Below are positions 1 through 9,078 of a stretch of DNA of 64,000 bases, piece after piece. The notes beneath the pieces were generated by a model, which saw only the letters and a list, made by a program, of their open reading frames with translations, was not told where the DNA came from and did not search any database. The translations under genes and the position numbers were made by a program. Each line of letters begins with the position of its first letter. The stretch's first letter is position 1. The DNA comes from Bugula neritina (taxonomy: Eukaryota; Bryozoa; Gymnolaemata; Cheilostomatida; Bugulidae), in assembly GCA_964035545.1 (NCBI GenBank), contig OZ037766.1:16376222-16440221 (forward strand), given 5' to 3'.

Positions 1-715
1 AACATTCTCCACGTCAGGTCATTCGGCTCCGGTGCCCCTTTACTCTTCCGAGAGAGGTATTTTAAAACCTCCTCCTTCGAGATGGGATCCATGAGGCAAT
101 CTAACCTAGTGTGGAGATCGTCATTTTTTGCAACATCAGCTCGAGATTCTCTTTCCAGCAGTTCAGTCTAGTAGTCTCTGGCACCTACAGGAATATTCTC
201 TCTAATTTCAAGGCCATTCAGTAGCATGCGGTTGGGATCCTTGCAGAACATTCTCTGTGCTGTTTTAAAGAAACGTTATCTGCAATGACTTGGCAGGTTT
301 AAAAATCTTCCCCAGTTGTGTTGGCACCTTTTAAACGTGTTCTCTAAACTTCTCCTGAAATCTCCTAAAAATAAAAGGAACATCGATATTTTTTTGCTGA
401 TCTCATCTAGCTCTCCATTGGCTAAAGGAGTTTTTGGGACGATAACTGATGGTGTTTCCAGAATGTTCTCTTGCCTTTTGAGTTTTTCAGCGAGTAGCTC
501 AGCATATTTCTCTTCTTATTCCTTTGACCCTTGATGGATTCCAGCGAGCACCCAGAAAAGCTCCTATGGAGTTCTTGATTAATAAACCATATTCGTAACT
601 GTCTTACCCCCTCCTTTGCCAACCTAACAATTTTTGCTGTTGCCATGTTGTCCAGCTCACTTGCTACTGCTGCTAGCTTTACCTGAACGTTATGCGTTAT
701 TAGTTTCAGCAACTA
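1..715 (-). pseudogene. Non-LTR retrotransposon reverse transcriptase relic (partial, decayed)
   Basis: Read on the minus strand, positions 110 down to 2 give DPISKEEVLKYLSRKSKGAP followed by EPNDLTWRM. This resembles the stretch just before the RT fingers of non-LTR retrotransposons (PI..EEV, then an APGPD-like motif and a hydrophobic tail). Further upstream on that strand (712-422) is a basic open segment of 96 codons. In-frame stops and frame breaks separate the pieces (for example a stop in the frame near position 170), so the copy is dead. The catalytic RT motifs would lie left of the window and are not seen. The subfamily (R2/R4-like, CR1-like or other) cannot be told. Confidence 0.5.
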
Positions 716-949
716 TACATTGGCCAGAAACTTCTCTTGAGTCATGATCAGCCAGTGTTCCTAAGTCTACACATTCTGTGAATAATTAAGAAACCAATGA
801 ATTTATTAGAATTGATGGTGATTGGCTGGGGCCTGATTAAAACAGTAGAAGAGCCTGATGTGGCCCACAGGTCGCCATTTGCCCATTCCCGCAGTAGATT
901 ATAATTAGTTGTCAAATGAACGCGAGCAATTAGTAGTTAATATGGTGAA

Positions 950-1622
950 TCACTTTATAATGGGGCAGACAGACTACAGTTGAAACTGAACTGTGAGCGC
1001 ATTCAGTGTTCGAACGCTAAAATTTTGAGTTTATTGATTATCTAATCGCTCATTGGTAGATAAGCTCTGATTGGTTGATTGCTTCAACTAATTTCATGTG
1101 CTACTAGCTAGCATTACTATTTGATATAGTTGATTTGGTTCTTCCAAAACTATATTATTTTACTAAATAATTTAAACTATGTATGCAAATAATAATAATG
1201 TATGAAAATAGGTATTTAGATAAACTTGACCGAATGTTATTAGTATATTTGGTTCATTATGCTAGTGAATGCTATTGAATAAAGCTAGTAAGTCTCGTTA
1301 AATGATGTGTTGGTAATTTTGAATAATTGAAGCTAGTAAGTTATAATAAAAAAATAGTAAATCTTTTTGAATTACGCAAGTAAATCTTATTAAATTATGC
1401 TAGTGAATCCCAATAAGTCTCGTTAAATTTTATTATTAATTGCTGTGGGTATAGCAGAAACTGAGTAACAGCATTTCTATTGGTTAAAAGCTTACTGAGG
1501 AGGTTAGGCAGTATGTATAAACATCAAAAATAAGGACATGATGTTGAGGCTATTCGGGAGCAGCTTGAAAAATTTGTTCACAATTCAGTTTCAACTGTAG
1601 TCTGTCTGCTTCATAATACTTT
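950..1622. mobile_element. Terminal-inverted-repeat element (MITE-like), about 0.67 kb
   Basis: Positions 965-990 and 1584-1609 are exact 26-bp reverse complements, and the similarity runs on to about 45 bp per arm with a few mismatches. The interior is AT-rich and has no coding frame, as expected of a non-autonomous DNA transposon. I could not fix the outer boundary or a target-site duplication. Confidence 0.6.
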
Positions 1623-2078
1623 TAATTTTGTTCAGCATTTTCAAAATACTGATTTTAGCCTTAGTAGCTAGTATTACTGATTGTATGTTGTAGCTAGAGC
1701 TGCTTTTGGGTTTACTATGGGTAGTTAGCTAATTGTTTGGTTCATTTGCTTTCCTTCATTGGAGAAAAGTGATTTCATAGATTGTTAAAGCATTCGCACT
1801 ATGCCATGTGTCTTTTGGTGTTTTTTTTTGGTATTCTGATGAATAAAGTGCTATGCGTAATCGCTAATTAAATCCACGACAATCTGAACTTCATTGAGCC
1901 AGAAATATTACATAGGTAGCTGCTACAAAGTTATGCTGTAGGCCTACCTATTTTTAGGGGCTTTTCGTATTTCATATATTCATTGCAAGGAAAATATTCT
2001 GATTGCTCTGGTGCAACTGTGTTGAAAAATTTTTTGCTAAATATAGTCATTTGATTTTAAAATACAATTGTTTTTTAG

Positions 2079-4784
2079 ACTTGAAAATGATATCTCTTCA
2101 ACAAATATGTGTAGACTTCATCTCTCAGAATATTTGTTGTGTAGAATCTTTGAATGATACTCCTGAACTTATTGGTCAGATGTTAGCTGAAAGCATCACT
2201 GGTTGTGGAAATAGCACAGCAGAACAAAGGGCTCGTGTAATGATCCGACTCTATTACTTGTACTGTTTACTTCTTGTATAATACATTTGGGATTTTTTTA
2301 ACATTGTCTGATATAGTATAAATGTAAAGTTTAGGTTTCTGTCTTGCATGGTTCCTGTTACTAAGATGTCTCTTGGCCGTTGATTAGCAACATAACTCTA
2401 GTATCCTAAAACATATACCTTACCGGTTAAAACCTGTACTGTTTACCTTCACAGCTATGAGTTGTCTGTCTATAGTTTGAAATCTTTCTGTTGCTTAACA
2501 CTTTTCTTAGTAATTGAAAAATTTAAACTTTTTATACATCCCAATACAGCTTTGAGTATATTTTAAAACACTGTCCTAAACCAAAGAGAAATTTAAAAAA
2601 TGTTTTCTAAACATTCCTTAATTTTGCACCGTGAATTAAATTCCAATCCCTATCTCATAGGATTAATATTTAAATACACCTACTTTTATGTTTGATTATT
2701 TAATGAATTGCAAACTTTGAAATTGTATACAACAGTTACATGTTGAAAAGCTTTTAACATATTTGATTTTTAGGTAGATGAGTGTGTACTTTTATTTACA
2801 AAGGCCTATGGAGATGTTGCATTACACAGTCTTAATCTAGATTCTAGCTATGAGTTAGTTCTTCACGAGAATGGCACAGCCAATAAAATGTGCCAGGTGT
2901 TGAGAGAAAGTGTTTTCAATATCATCTCATTTGATCAACTCAAACAGCTTGATGTTAGCTTTTGCACTGCATTCAGCTCAACGAAATGGCTAGATGTTCT
3001 TGGGCAGTGCAGGTAAGAGCAATGATGTACCGGCTTCATCATAAACATTGTGTGAAAGTATGAAATATGGCTGATTTTATACAAGTCTATAAGCACCCAT
3101 TAGCTGTACATTAGCTACATTGGTATTGTTGAATATATTGTTTGTATTTCAACAGCTGCAACCTCTAAAATTAAGGGAGCCTGTGGTACAGCTAACCTAT
3201 GTGCTCAAATCTTGGCAAGCTCACCAGTGATGCTAGGAAATACTTTTGGTCATAATTGCTCCTATACTGCATCTTTAAACCATATCATGTCAACATGGAA
3301 CCCATGCTCAAACGCTTAGATTATGATAATTGTGCATATCTTATTCTAAATTAATTAGATACAGCATTTATTGACATATGAAAGCACAACTTCTTATTTT
3401 GCAATGCTTTTAAGCCATTAAACTGAAAACAACCAGGGAAAAGTCATTTTTCTAGAAATACATGTTGTGTTGATAGCCTGACTCACCTGTCTCTGAAGGG
3501 AGTTGGTCTTGATGATACCAGTCTTATATATCTGACCACCTGCGCTGCTGTTCGTAAATCAGGACTCCACTCCCTGGAATATTTAAATTTAAGCAGTTGA
3601 GTATTTTATGCCAATTATATACTTACACTGTCATGAATATCATAATTTATCTAGAAATAAGTTACTTTATTGTGTGTTCAATATATAAATCTAAAAATTG
3701 CTTTTGGCGTTAAACTTTCAAATGTTTCAGACAATAATCTATCCCCTAAGTGTTTGAAGAGAGTTTACAGATTTAACAAACTCAGAGTTTGTGTTTTGTC
3801 TAATACTTTAATAAGGGTAAGTTTTTTGTGTTTATTATCTGTAAGTTATGATTGTTCCATGACTTTGCACAGTGGTGTTTTATTGCAGGAAACTAACTTA
3901 AAATATATTCATTCTATTTTCATACTTATACCTTCCTCTTAGTTAGGAATACAGATCAAATACTTCACTAAAGCATAACTTTTACTCCAATTTTTTTCCT
4001 AAACAAAGTGCTTTTAAATTTTGGTTTTAAATTTGTCTCATGTTTTTGTGTTAATATTTCTAAAACCTGTTAACACCATCTCGGAATTAATTCAGTATAT
4101 TCATGTTTTTACTGACCAAACATTCACTCAACACTAATTATATGTTGTTATTGTAGCCGTGTGATGTTGATCCTGGTATATGGAGTGTATCAGAAGACTC
4201 ATCTCACATATATAATATAAAAGGAAGGGGTTGGTTAGCAGACTATATAGAAACCATGTGCGGGAAGTCTAAAGGGCTGGGATTTTATCAACAAAGAACT
4301 AACAGGCCTCATTGTAAGCAAATATCTTATGTGTCGTATTGTCTTTTTAGCAAAAACTATTTTGATTAAGTTTTCAAATTGCTAGATGGGTGTATTTTAA
4401 ATAATATTAGATCGTCGCTTGTGAGAGACCTTGTTAATTTCAAACCATTATGAAGCCTAAAATGTGCAGAATTTCAATGTTTCTTGCAATTACGTCACTT
4501 TAGAGTTATGGGCACATGGTATAGATTATGGATTAGTGTCTAGGTTTGGTTAAATATTGTGCTGTCGGGTGCTATAGTTGGCATTCTAAAAGTTTCTTTT
4601 TAGTTTTATAATTCAATATAAAACTTTGATGTGTTACTATTTTTTAGCTGGTTCAACGATGATTATGTTAAAGAAGAGTCGTAAGAGAAATATCTCTGTA
4701 GAAGCTGCGAAATTATCTCAACATTTTACTGAAAGTTCTAAAAAGAAGCAAGCTGACTCTGATATATTCAATTTATATTCATAG
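2079..4784 (+). CDS. lrrc42: Leucine-rich repeat-containing protein 42 (N-terminus not found)
   Basis: Six exons fit with agreeing phases: 2079-2236, 2774-3012, 3477-3595, 3731-3816, 4157-4313 and 4648-4784. From the ATG at 2087 this gives 295 aa; vertebrate LRRC42 is about 430. Recognisable family segments are ICVDFISQN..ESL..TPELIGQ, LLFTKAYGDVALHSL, the LRR stretch LTHLSLKGVGLDD with SLEYLNLSS, a GWLADYIE motif near the C-terminus, and a terminal SDIFNLYS resembling the DLLNSY end of the vertebrate protein. The family is a poorly characterised LRR protein of the ribonuclease-inhibitor-like class. The first exon is preceded by a good acceptor (ttttttag at 2071-2078) and its frame stays open across it, so an upstream exon probably exists; I found none between 1 and 2078. 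The donor after 3595 (gttgag) is weak. AATAAA follows at 5191. Confidence 0.8.
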
Positions 4785-5987
4785 TGCCATCAATCTCTTT
4801 AGTTTAAAGCAAATTTTTTATTCCACATTATTTACCAGAGAGTAAATCTTTTTTTCTTCACATTTATAGCCAAGTGTAAGTTGGATACTGGGTATTGCCA
4901 TCAAGTGTATTTTGTAACTGCCATTTCACACTGTACAGTTTAGTTTTTAGAAGGACAACTCCTAACTTTCAGTTCCTCACAATAGTGCCCGTTTCTGTGA
5001 CTTGCTAATTTTCTAGTAGCCCATGGACTACTTTTAGCTGGGTTCAAATTTCGGACAATTTTTTATTCTTTTTGTTTTATAGGAAATTATATTTTATTGT
5101 ATTCCATCAAATTGCTTTCAGAATAACAAAATTTCTGTAAGAGTTTGCATTGCACATTATGCTTCCATTGCCTTGTTGTGCAAGCCTTAAAATAAAATAT
5201 TCGAAAGAAATAAATGATTTTGCTTGTAAAAAGTATGATAAACTTAATTCTAAGTTCTAAATTATGGTTATGGATTATCTATAAGCATGCTATAAAGTGA
5301 AAATAGAGTTTCTCAACAATGTTATTAATTTGGCTTCAGGTGAAATACAAATCTGCTAGAAATGGGCTGAAGAAAATAAAACCATGATAATAATGACATT
5401 AACATAGCTTCCAAGATTATCACAGCCATGATAAATAACATAAAAAATTTTATGAGTCAGAAGTGTGCAAAAGGAATTAGATTATTCAATTTACATAATT
5501 GTATCCAGTGTTATTGGCAAAGTGATGCATTATTGTCCAGCTAATACTGCACATTTGAATTTGTTTCAGCTGTACAAATTAAAATAATTATGTTAATCTG
5601 ATTACCTCCATTTGTATGATTAGGATAAGAGTAAGGTAGAAAGTCTCGGCTGGCATGAGATCATTTGTGTATCTACTGCATCATCTATTAATGTGTATGC
5701 TTTAAAATGCTTAACTCAGAGATATGCCATTTGAGGCAGCTTCTTTCATTTTCTTTGATATGATCAGCTGCTGAGAGTTATGGTTACAGTTTTTTTTTAA
5801 GACCTTGCATGCATGCAAAGTCATAACATAATGCTATAGTCTTAATAATGGCATAAATGCAGTAACATTTTAATTAATAATTTAGTTGTAGTTATAATGT
5901 AGTCAATATATTTTACTACATATTATATGTAAACAAGTGACATAATGTTTACAGTCAGTTCTGCAGATGTTTGCATTCTAGGACCGC
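4785..5987. other. Non-coding gap: lrrc42 3' flank
   Basis: Apart from the polyadenylation signal I see no exon, repeat or RNA gene here. The sequence is AT-rich with short homopolymer runs. Confidence 0.5.
5191..5196 (+). terminator. Candidate polyadenylation signal of lrrc42
   Basis: AATAAA lies about 400 bp after the lrrc42 stop codon, in an otherwise non-coding AT-rich stretch. Confidence 0.45.
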
Positions 5988-5991
5988 ATAT

Positions 5992-6376
5992 TGTGATAGT
6001 TTTGTGGGTTATGAATGCAACTAGTGCCTTACATACTTGTTACAAAGAACAAGGCGAGAAATAAGGTAGAAGATAAGGTAGCTTTATTGTAGTCGAATGA
6101 TCCAGTAGTCCGTATCCAGCGAGCTCCAGTAGTAGACTGAATCTACACTGAAACTCGCTGGCTTTTATATACACGCAGGACAAAGACATTCCTTTGTTGC
6201 CGAGATCGGAGGCCCGAAATGCCGAATATCGGCACCTCGGGAATCCGAAATGCCGAATTGGCATTTCAGCACTTCGGTAGTCCGATACGCCGAAAATCGG
6301 CATATCGGTGTTTCGGAGGACCGAAGTGCCGATCTTAGCAACCAAGGACACACACACACAACATAAATCTACCACA
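5992..6376 (-). repeat. 3' long terminal repeat (385 bp)
   Basis: Downstream LTR, about 2% diverged from the copy at 8688-9074. TATATAAAAG is at 6162-6171 and AATAAA at 6083-6088 (both minus strand). A GGGGGG-containing polypurine-like tract sits at 6381-6386, four bases inside the element edge. Confidence 0.9.
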
Positions 6377-6855
6377 CACACCCCCCATCGGAAAGCATGC
6401 TTTCCGATAAAGAGGCGCACACAAATACAAAAACATCAATCACACAATATAAACCACATGACACGACAATATAACACACATTTAACAAACAACACGGACA
6501 AAAAACAAATATATGGCAGCCATGCAGTGATAAACAGATAGAAGGAAAAAAAATGTGCTCACACGAGTAGAAAACAGTACATAACACTACGTGAAAGAAT
6601 TTACACACACATGAATTAGAAGGAAAAAGAAAAAAAACAATCAAGGAAACAGAATACAAAAATACAAACAGTTACATGCACCCGCCACCATTGCCAGGTG
6701 GTTGTGGTGCTCATCGGCGGTCCCCAGATTGGCTCCGTTCCAGGCGGCTCACACGTCTCCTTAGTTGCCCCAACTCCTCCTCGTATCTGCGGAGCCGCCT
6801 GCGTAGGTGCCACACCTCTTCCTCCAATTGGGCCGATGTCTGGTGTCTGGGGCGG

Positions 6856-7260
6856 TCAGTGGTACTGTGGCTGGTCCGTCGCCTCTGCTTCTTGCCCGCC
6901 GCCGAGGGCCCAGGTCCAAGGAGTCGGTTCTGGCGCCTGATCCGACACGAGTTCCTTCCCAGCCATCACCACCACTGACTTCTGGAAATCCATGCAGCAC
7001 TGGTGTTTCTCCAGAAACGGCCTTCCCAGGATGGCGTCCTCCTTCAGCTGGCTGACTATGAACGTCTCGTGAATCGCCTGATCACGGACGCGTCCAGGCA
7101 GTGAAATGACGTCGTAGAAAGGAATGCATGATCCGTCCGCCAACGTACCATGCGCACCTTCATACGGCTCGAGGCTCGCCCGCTCTCGGGCACCAAGAGT
7201 GTCAGAGACGCCTACTCAACAGGTTGGTAGTGCACCCAGTAGGAATGTGGCAGCTTTACC
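6856..7260 (-). pseudogene. pro: Retropepsin (protease) relic, frameshifted and lacking its catalytic motif
   Basis: The segment after the active site is well kept: LADGSCIPFYDVISLPGRV, then EDAILGRPFLEKH, where the ILG.PFL motif is the second hallmark of aspartic retropepsins. At the expected Asp-Ser/Thr-Gly triad (around 7235 on the minus strand) about seven bases are missing: the frame reads FLL and then shifts, and a stop follows within six codons. The protease is therefore dead in this copy. No RT follows toward 6377. Confidence 0.75.
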
Positions 7261-7734
7261 CGAAATTTTTTCGGGCAGGAAGTAGCTGCTTCCATACGGC
7301 TGGGTGCTCCTGGAGCGGTCAGTCTCTGGGGGAAACACAACTTGGGTTCGCACAGCGGGCCTCCTCTTCGTCTTAGAGACAGCGGGGGGTTTCTGAGGTC
7401 GGGAGGGTAGCTTGGGGTACTCTTGCGAGTAAGCTGAATCCTCCTCCACAACCTCCTCGAGCAACCCCGCGAACCGGTTACGGAGTGGCCAGGCCGGAGG
7501 ATCGGGTAGACCTTGCGGTCTCCGAGATCTCCGAGGTGCCTGCCATCCTGTTTCTTCTAGCTCCATCCAGGTTTCGAGTGGCACAGCAGGAGGATCGGGT
7601 AGACCTTTCGATCTCCGAGATCTCCGGTTTGCTTGCCACTCGATATTGGCCGACTCTGAAGAGGTCTCTTCTGTTATCCTTCGAGTCCTATCCCGGACCG
7701 GATTGGCGTGGGGCCCACGGGTGGCGGAAGTCAC
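7216..7734 (-). CDS. Gag-protease spacer ORF with duplicated basic repeat
   Basis: A 172-codon frame entered by -1 shift from the end of gag; it has no good ATG of its own (begins GTG). It is rich in Arg, Pro and Glu. It contains two copies of a roughly 22-residue unit reading WQA.RRSR...GLPDPPA.PL, duplicated at DNA level (around 7485-7550 and 7580-7640). It ends where the protease core should begin. No known enzyme domain is visible; its role is unknown. Confidence 0.6.
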   Translation of the reverse strand: MTSATRGPHANPVRDRTRRITEETSSESANIEWQANRRSRRSKGLPDPPAVPLETWMELEETGWQAPRRSRRPQGLPDPPAWPLRNRFAGLLEEVVEEDSAYSQEYPKLPSRPQKPPAVSKTKRRPAVRTQVVFPPETDRSRSTQPYGSSYFLPEKISGKAATFLLGALPTC

Positions 7735-8636
7735 CGTGAGCCTCGGGTGTTTAAAGGCTTCTGTCCCTTAGGGCAGTGCCTTCTCATATGTCCTGACATC
7801 CCGCACCCCCAACAGGTGGGCAGAGGGGGGCGGACAGGGTTGTCCCGCGGTCGGGGAGCCCGCCTGTTCGTCTGGTTGCGCTGCAACTCCGTCACCGTAG
7901 CCTGCAGGCCTTTCATCATGCTCATCAGCATGTTGAGCTGCGTCTGCTCGGGCGACGGAGTGGCTGCTGCTGCTACCTGCGGGGTTGAGGGTGGGGGTGC
8001 CTCTTCTTCATCTCGGGTCACCTGGCGAGCTGTGTAGTTCGCCCTCCGTGGTTCTTCCACTTGGAAGTAGGCCTTCTCCATCTCCAGTGCCTCTTCCAGG
8101 CTCTTGACCTTGGCGGCCAGCCAGTACCGCTGTAGGTCTGGGTGGTTCACGCTCCGGAAGAACGCGTTATAAACGAGGCGCTTCCGGTCGTCGCCAGTGG
8201 CGTGACCGAAAGCAGCCTGAGCCAGGCGCTCTACCTCGTTAGCGTGATCTCCCAGAGGTGTTCTTCGGTCTCTCCTCATTACTTGTAGTTGGTCTGACGC
8301 CTCTTCAGCCGTCAGACCGAACCGGGCCCTAAAAGCCCGCATGATGTGAGCTTCATCGAGTCCCAGCGCGAAGTTCTTGGCCCGGCCTGTCAAACAGGCC
8401 CGGAGCTGGAGGATGCGCACCCGTGCTGGCCATTCAGTGATGGTGGCCACATCCTCGAACTCCCTGATGAACTGTTCCACGTCTCCTTCTCCTCCGAAAT
8501 TCGGGGGCTGGAGGCGATACCTGTCACCAGGTGATGCCTGACCTTGCCCCCGCAATCCCTGGAGGGCTGTGACCAACGCCTCAACAGTGAGAGCTGGTGT
8601 CTTTGCTGCCTCAGGGGTCGAGTCCCCTGAGGCCAT
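7731..8636 (-). CDS. gag: Retrotransposon Gag polyprotein (capsid and nucleocapsid)
   Basis: An intact 301-codon ORF with an ATG start, just inside the primer-binding site. Residues about 45-215 have the helical capsid pattern of Ty3/Gypsy Gag (YRLQPPNFGGEGDVEQFI, then R..ILQLRACLTGRAKNFA). Residues about 275-288 form one zinc knuckle, CWGCGMSGHMRRHC, with the CX2CX4HX4C spacing of nucleocapsid. It would package element RNA into cytoplasmic particles. The stop overlaps the next frame: the downstream ORF can be entered by a -1 shift at the terminal CGG-TGA. Confidence 0.92.
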   Translation of the reverse strand: MASGDSTPEAAKTPALTVEALVTALQGLRGQGQASPGDRYRLQPPNFGGEGDVEQFIREFEDVATITEWPARVRILQLRACLTGRAKNFALGLDEAHIMRAFRARFGLTAEEASDQLQVMRRDRRTPLGDHANEVERLAQAAFGHATGDDRKRLVYNAFFRSVNHPDLQRYWLAAKVKSLEEALEMEKAYFQVEEPRRANYTARQVTRDEEEAPPPSTPQVAAAATPSPEQTQLNMLMSMMKGLQATVTELQRNQTNRRAPRPRDNPVRPPLPTCWGCGMSGHMRRHCPKGQKPLNTRGSR

Positions 8637-8668
8637 CTTATTTCTCTCAGCAACTAGCTATTCGTATA

Positions 8669-8686
8669 ATCCCACCGCTGCCACCA
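8669..8686 (-). promoter_or_regulatory. Primer-binding site matching tRNA-Leu
   Basis: One base inside the 5' LTR the minus strand reads TGGTGGCAGCGGTGGGAT. This is complementary to a tRNA 3' end ATCCCACCGCTGCCA plus CCA, which from memory is that of animal tRNA-Leu (UAG). The start with TGG and the position next to the LTR are as expected for minus-strand DNA priming. Confidence 0.85.
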
Positions 8687-8687
8687 A

Positions 8688-9074
8688 TGTGATAGTTTTG
8701 TGGGTTATGAATGCAACTAGTGCCTTACATACTTGTTACAAAGAACAAGGCGAGAAATAAGGTAGAAGATAAGGTAGCTTTATTGTAGTCGAATGATCCA
8801 GTAGTCCGTATCCAGCAAGCTCCAGTAGTAGACTGAATCTACACTGAAACTCGCTGGCTTTTATATACACGCAGGACAAAGACATTCCTTTGTTGCCGGG
8901 ATCGAAGGCCCGAAATGCCGAATATCGCCACTTCGGGAATCCGAAATGCCGAATTGGCATCTCGGCACTTCGGTAGTCCGATACGCCGAAAATCGGCATA
9001 TCGGTGTTTCGGAGGACCGAAGTGCCGATCTTGGCAACCAAGGACACACACACACACAACATAAATCTACCACA
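8688..9074 (-). repeat. 5' long terminal repeat (387 bp)
   Basis: Upstream LTR in element sense. It carries a TATA box (TATATAAAAG on the minus strand, 8858-8867) and a later AATAAA on the minus strand, giving a U3-R-U5 layout. Its distal part is a run of CG-rich palindromic words (CGAAATGCCGAAT, AATATCG, ATGCCGATTTTCGGC-like) quite unlike the AT-rich host. Confidence 0.9.
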
Positions 9075-9078
9075 ATAT

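Larger units (their letters stand above)
5992..9074 (-). mobile_element. Gag-protease LTR retrotransposon (Ty3/Gypsy-like), non-autonomous
   Basis: Two near-identical direct repeats (5992-6376 and 8688-9074) start TG and end CA in element sense and bound a 2.3-kb interior. ATAT flanks the element on both sides (5988-5991 and 9075-9078), a target-site duplication. I count eight substitutions and one 2-bp indel between the LTRs, about 2%, so insertion was fairly recent. Transcription runs on the minus strand: primer-binding site at 8669-8686, gag 8636-7731, a spacer ORF, then a broken retropepsin. No reverse transcriptase, RNase H or integrase is present, so the copy could only move with proteins supplied in trans. 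The interior is GC-rich, unlike the surrounding DNA. Confidence 0.93.

Noticed and set aside
6040-6420. ORFs of 126, 64 and similar sizes in the LTR, repeated at 8736-9095
   Set aside because: Both LTR copies show them because they are the same repeat; they overlap the LTR promoter and have no protein-like features.
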